Below, piece by piece: positions 54,501 through 60,500 of a DNA stretch of 64,000 nt. Within the stretch, counting starts at the first letter, position 1. Every line of letters starts with the position of its first letter. Source of the DNA: Lepidostoma basale (lineage: Eukaryota; Arthropoda; Insecta; Trichoptera; Lepidostomatidae); the NCBI GenBank assembly GCA_022606425.2, contig JAHDVF020001593.1:62001-126000 (forward strand). The letters run 5' to 3'. Under the pieces are notes generated by a model that saw only the letters and a list, made by a program, of their open reading frames with translations, was not told the origin of the DNA and searched no databases. The position numbers and the translations under genes were made by a program.

Positions 54501-57500
54501 ACCGCGGATTTGTAGGTCTCAATGCCCAGCGGTCCCGTACGGGACCGGTGATTTCACTATCGGATTACACTGATTTATGACAAGAGTATTCAAAATATGA
54601 ATATTAGCTATGTAAATAATGTCTTTGTGATACCGATCCATAATATTATTTTGGGTTCCGATGAATATTTTTGTCTGTTAGTATTAAGTATGAGGATAGC
54701 GATGTTAAATTTAAGAAACTACTAAAGGCTGCACTGTTGTGCACAGTAATTGATTTTACAAAATAGCGGACTTAAAAATAAATAATTAAACTTATATGAA
54801 AGAACGGAAATTGAAATTTTATAATATTTAAGCAACAAACCATTATCTGCAGTTCACCGAGGCATCCCATGAAGATTTTCTCTTCCAAATCGACGACTGC
54901 GTCTCTTAGGGACATCTCGAGTACCTCAGAGATATCAGTGCCGGGAGGGAAATGCAGGTTGGCGTCTACATACTTCCTCGTCAGTCGGGTCTGAATTTCA
55001 GACTTCTGAAGTGGCGGCATCTAAACAGAGAATTTGAAACGATAAAAAATCTTATTTATATATAGTTTTAAAAACTACAAATCGAAGCTTTGTTATGGGA
55101 ACAAAACTTACTTTGATGCCCCAATGAAGCTCCGGATGGAAAGAAATCTGTGATAGTGTGACCGTGTTTTAATTTATTTAAAAAATGTCACACCACATAT
55201 CTCATAAAAATAAAAAATATTTTATTAACTTAACTTCTAGAACAGTGGTTCCCAAACTTTTGTTGTCCCGTGGAACCCCTGCCGATTTATTTTATTTTGT
55301 GTGGACCCCCTACTTTCGTAATATTGTTTTTTTTTTCAATTTTCCTATAACTATAAAATGAATTTTCGAAGCTGACATAGAGCAAAATTAGGCCAATAGA
55401 AAAAAGAATTTGGAATTCGTTATCGACCTTTTTTTTTTTGATCATTCGTGATCCGATTTTCACCGATTTCGACCAGCTGATTTTCACAAATGTGCTAAAA
55501 AAAAGTTGTCAACGAAAAATATCCATTACTATTTATTATAACTTCCATAGTAAAAAAATATGTCACAATTTTTTTATTTTATATTAAACCTTGCGCGGAC
55601 CCCCTGACGTTGTTCAGGGACCCCCAAATCAATTTTAATTTTCTACGAACCCCTGAATGATCCCAGGGAGGCTTTCGGACCCACTTTACTAGAAAAAGAG
55701 TTTAATCCCCTAATTATTAAGCTTGGGTACAGATTTCCTACTCACGTGTACAGGATTGAGCTGGCTGACGGGACACTTGGCGATATATTTCACAATCTGT
55801 TCTTTATCCAACTCCAATTTCAGTTTAAGGTCCTGTTCCCTGATGCCCCTCTTGTTCAGGGCTCCTATGAGGGAGTCAATGTGCTCCGGGGTATACAGGA
55901 AGGCCCAGCGCGTCTTGGGGTACTTGCCCGGGTGAACGGGACAGGTGCTCGGGTTGGCGGTGCACATGAGCAGGTCCTGCATCAATTTCAAGTTGTTCTC
56001 TGGAACGCCCTTCTTCGGGGACTTGCCCGCGTCTATGACTTTCTTTAATGATGCGCTCTCAGAGTCGTTTTCCTTGTCACTGTATCCTGTTACATATTCA
56101 TTTGAATTAACATAGTAAAATAAGTAGTTGTAATCACATGAAAAAGTTAATAATCTAGCATATATGTATAAAATCAAGACGTCAATATAAGCAATTAAAA
56201 AATAATAATTAAATGAGTTTTTTTTCACTTGGGTAAAATTTTTCAACGTGTTTCGAAGATCTTCATAATAAAAACTGAACTGAACTGAAAAAAATATTAA
56301 GTTGTTGACTATAAAAATCGAGAAATCTAAACCTAATGCAGAAACCGTGGGAAGTATTGAAGAAGCAATTATGTGAACTAGATGAAGCTAACCTCCATGT
56401 TCGCTCTCAAAGAGCTTCTGAACGTAGGTGAGTGCGTCCTCAGGAGGCGCGGTGGCCAGTGATGGGTTGGGCATGATTGCTTTGTCCATGCAGATCCCGT
56501 TACAGCGCTCATCATGCTCCACAAACAGCCCCGATATGTTCTCGTACAACCAGTAGCGGCGGTGTGCCCTGTCGCAACCTGCAACCAAAATAATTCAACC
56601 AAATAAGCTAACTATTAAATCAATGAGATACAAACATAATGCCATAATGAGGCGCACTAGACTGGTCCCCTATGGGGGAAAGAGGAAGCGAGCAGACCTA
56701 GAGCCACCTGGAAAAGAGCCCTACAGGACGAGGTCAAAGCTTGAGATGATGTTAGGCATCAGGCATGCGAGAGAGTCGGGTGGAGGAAGCTCCTTGAGGC
56801 CCTATGCACCATGGAGGTGTGACAGGACAAGAAGAAGAAATTGCCATAAAGTAACCATTGCAAACATCATATAGTTTTCAGTTTACATTTTTTTAAAGAT
56901 AATGTAATCGTTGTAGATCATCTTCAGGGTGTGGTAATATCCACCTTACAGACGGACACAGCAATGATCTCTGAAATGTCGGTCCAGAAAGACGAGTTGC
57001 ACGGATTTCCCCAAGAGTCAAAATATTGTTTGGTAAACTTAACATGAAAACAATATTTTATCCACTTTTTTAATTTTATTTTCTCGATATGTTTCAAAGG
57101 TTTTTCAGAATAACGATATACATTGGTGTAAAACCTATGAAACATGATGAGAAAAATAAACTCAAAAGTAGAAAAAAACAATGTTATAAATCATATTTCA
57201 CTTGTACATCTAATAGATGTAAATAATTGTTCAGTTATACTAAAGAGTAAAATGTTTCATGTATGTAACATATATATATTTTCTATGCAGTCACACTTAC
57301 CCAGATAACTTTGATAGCTGAAGCACTCTAGTTGCATGGTCTTAAGTTTTTTCTCGTATTCTGCTTTCTTAGACTCCGATTCCACACGCAGTGCTTCCAA
57401 ATCATCCTTGACCTGTGTGTCCAGGGCAGTGGCTGCGTCTCCCACCAGTTTCTCTTCCTCCTTTTTGGTCGTTGCGTCTCGTCTGATCTTCTGGCGGGCG

Positions 57501-60500
57501 AGTAGCACCTCTGCTTCACGTTTTCTTTCTGCGGCCTGAGAATACAAAAAAAAAAACTAGGGTTAATCTTGTGATATTTATACACATTAACCGCCCTATG
57601 CATATGAACGTACGTGATATGCACACTTTGACCGTAACATTCTTTGCTATCCCGTATCACGATCATCTACACTTGAATACAAGTCTTCACAAGTATGATA
57701 GTTATTCAAGGGCAGACGAAGTGTGCGGTCGAGTCTTTTAATGTTTCGTCTTCTTCTTCTTCTTTTTCTTCTTTTAATACGATCTGTGACACAGAAATCA
57801 TATCTCGTCGGATGATGAGATCCAGCTGTCCCTCCATCTCTTAGGTGGTCTTTCAGGTGGGCGGTGTCCGGAGGGGATTGGTGTTTCATATTTTTTTAAA
57901 TATAATTAATTGTTGTATGAAGTGAATATGTACTTCTTAATGGATGCTAAATTAGAAATTTTTCTTGATATATTTAAGGCAAAGAAGGATTTAAACAACA
58001 TTTTGAATGTATACAAATACTTGTAGACGAATACTGGATTTTACCCATTGCAGGTTATCATTTCAAGGATTACTTGTATCTCAATAGAGAAGTATTTGTA
58101 TACATTCAAAATGTTGTAAAACCAAAAACTGGTCCAAGTTAAAAATAGCATATAAATTGGAGTGACATCTCCAGGCATTATCTAGCAATACGTTAATGGC
58201 CTTTCACATTGCGTTAATAAAAAGATCTTCTGCTTAATGCTTAATCCAATCTTCATAGATGGCGCTAGTGTGAAGATTGAAATATAACATGTGAAGTGTG
58301 GTGTTACATAGTAGTATATATACAACTTCTAAAATTTTGTCAGACATGGTGGTCGTAAGAAGGGTGGAATGGGGAATGTTGTATTACATAAAGCGTGCGC
58401 TTAACCCAACTAATGACAGGTCATAAGTCCTGTAAACACCTCGACTACCAGATTCTGTTCCCAATTTGCATCTTCGTCTCTATTGAGATACAAGTAAGGA
58501 TTTAAACATTTAACATGTGCATTAGTTATCTTAATTATTTTACCTGGAAATTTTTAATGTCGTTTTTCAAATTCTTTGTTTTTTCCAGCTTTTCTTCGAT
58601 CAGGTCCCTGATGGTGGCGTAACTTAGAATTTGATTGATGAGGCAGGTGATGATTGTGATTTTATAAGCTGGAAGTAGAAATAAGAAAAATTATACATAC
58701 TTTTCATGTGTTCAAACCATCCTAATGAATCTTTCATTGATTTGTTCAAACATTGTACCGCAATCAATTCTACAAATCTAGAAAATTCTGGGACTCTTTT
58801 ATATAAAGATTTACACATACAAATATTTCATTTCTACCGTACTATTCTACTTTTATCCTTCCTCCGTTCCATGCTTCACATCCATACATAACAGTCGGAA
58901 CAATAACAACATTTTGCAATCTTAGCTTTTTTGGATAACCTTTTGTTTGTGATGACAATTTTAAGTGCATTATTCACTTTGTTGCCTGCCCCAACATTTG
59001 ATTCAAAATCCATAATACCTCTCCACTACATCATATTTTGTAAACAGAAAAACTACAGAAAGTGTGAAATTTCTTTCATCGTGCGTACTAATATTTTTAT
59101 CTTTATCATGGAGGAAAAAAAGATTTTAGCAATTGAAGACTTTTTCATGATATAATGAAATCTTAAATATGTCTCACAGAGGGGCAGTTGAGTGAGGTGT
59201 TTCCGGGAGAGAGCCTTGATGACGTGCGGCTTCCTTATCCTCAGCCAGAGACCGGGGTCATCCTGAGAGTTGTAACCGCCGCGCTGCTGGTAACGCCACT
59301 TCATGCACCGGTCCCCGCCACTGCTGCCGGATGATAGCAAGTGTAACCTACAACAAAAAAAATATTTATAATCAAATCACCAATAAACAAACAAACATAC
59401 TAACCAATAAACTATCACGCCGTTTCCCAGAGGGGAAGGCAAAGAAGATGGACCACCTTACCACTCTACCTGATACACCTCTCGAGCAGTGGCAGTTCTT
59501 CCATACAAGCCGAAAAGCCGGGCTTGCCTTAAAAAATCTATAATAAAATGATGTTTTTTGCGCCTTTGAGCCGTCTACGAATAAAACAATATTTTGAATT
59601 TTCGCGCGAGTTAAAGTGATTTAATTCCTTGCATTGCAAATGACTCCGCTGACATGCACAGAAATGACCTAAGTGTATGTTTTGTTAATGTACTGTAGGT
59701 GAAATGCCCCCGAAATCTCCTACGTCCACATGCTTTGTTTTATGTTTTCGATGGGCTTCATGTTGGGCTTGCAAAATGTAAAAAGGTCTTTGTTGCACTT
59801 ATGTTTTTTTGGCTTGTAATCATATAGCTAGGTGCACATATACCAGAAGATACCGACAATTTTTTGTATGGATTTGAAGCCGGGCTTTATCACTTTTAAG
59901 TATGTTACTATTGGATGCGTCACAAACTTCATTTCTATTGTCAGAATGTTATGTTATTTATTTATGAAAAATTATTTATAATTCGTACTCCGGTGTTAAC
60001 AAATTTAATATTAGTGTCTATTTACAGCTTATTTCTCATTAATAAAATTTCTTCATGTATTTGTAAATAAATTATTATATTATACAAGAAAATGAGTTTT
60101 GTGACGCAGATATAGATTTAAAATGCTCATAAAATGGGATTTAAAATAAATTAATTCACAAAATTAATTTAGAAAGATAAAACTCTTTTAATCCGGAAAA
60201 ATACATTATCGTGACCGTCTATTGCTGTTTGAACGCCTATACCAAGTACCAAATTTTACAATATCAAATATCCTAACCTCAAAACTTCGCTAAATGTCTG
60301 CGAGTCAATAGGCAACTGGCTGAGCGGGGTGGCCATGTATGTCTGAGGCCACTTGGAGGCTGCGGTCGCCAGCTGAATGCCTCTCATCGCAGTCATGCCG
60401 ATGCCCTCCGTGTTTTCTTGAATGTCTGAAAGAAAAAATTATCAATAACTTTGGTATGAATAATGAATATAAAAAAATGTATAAAAATCCTCTTTATAAT

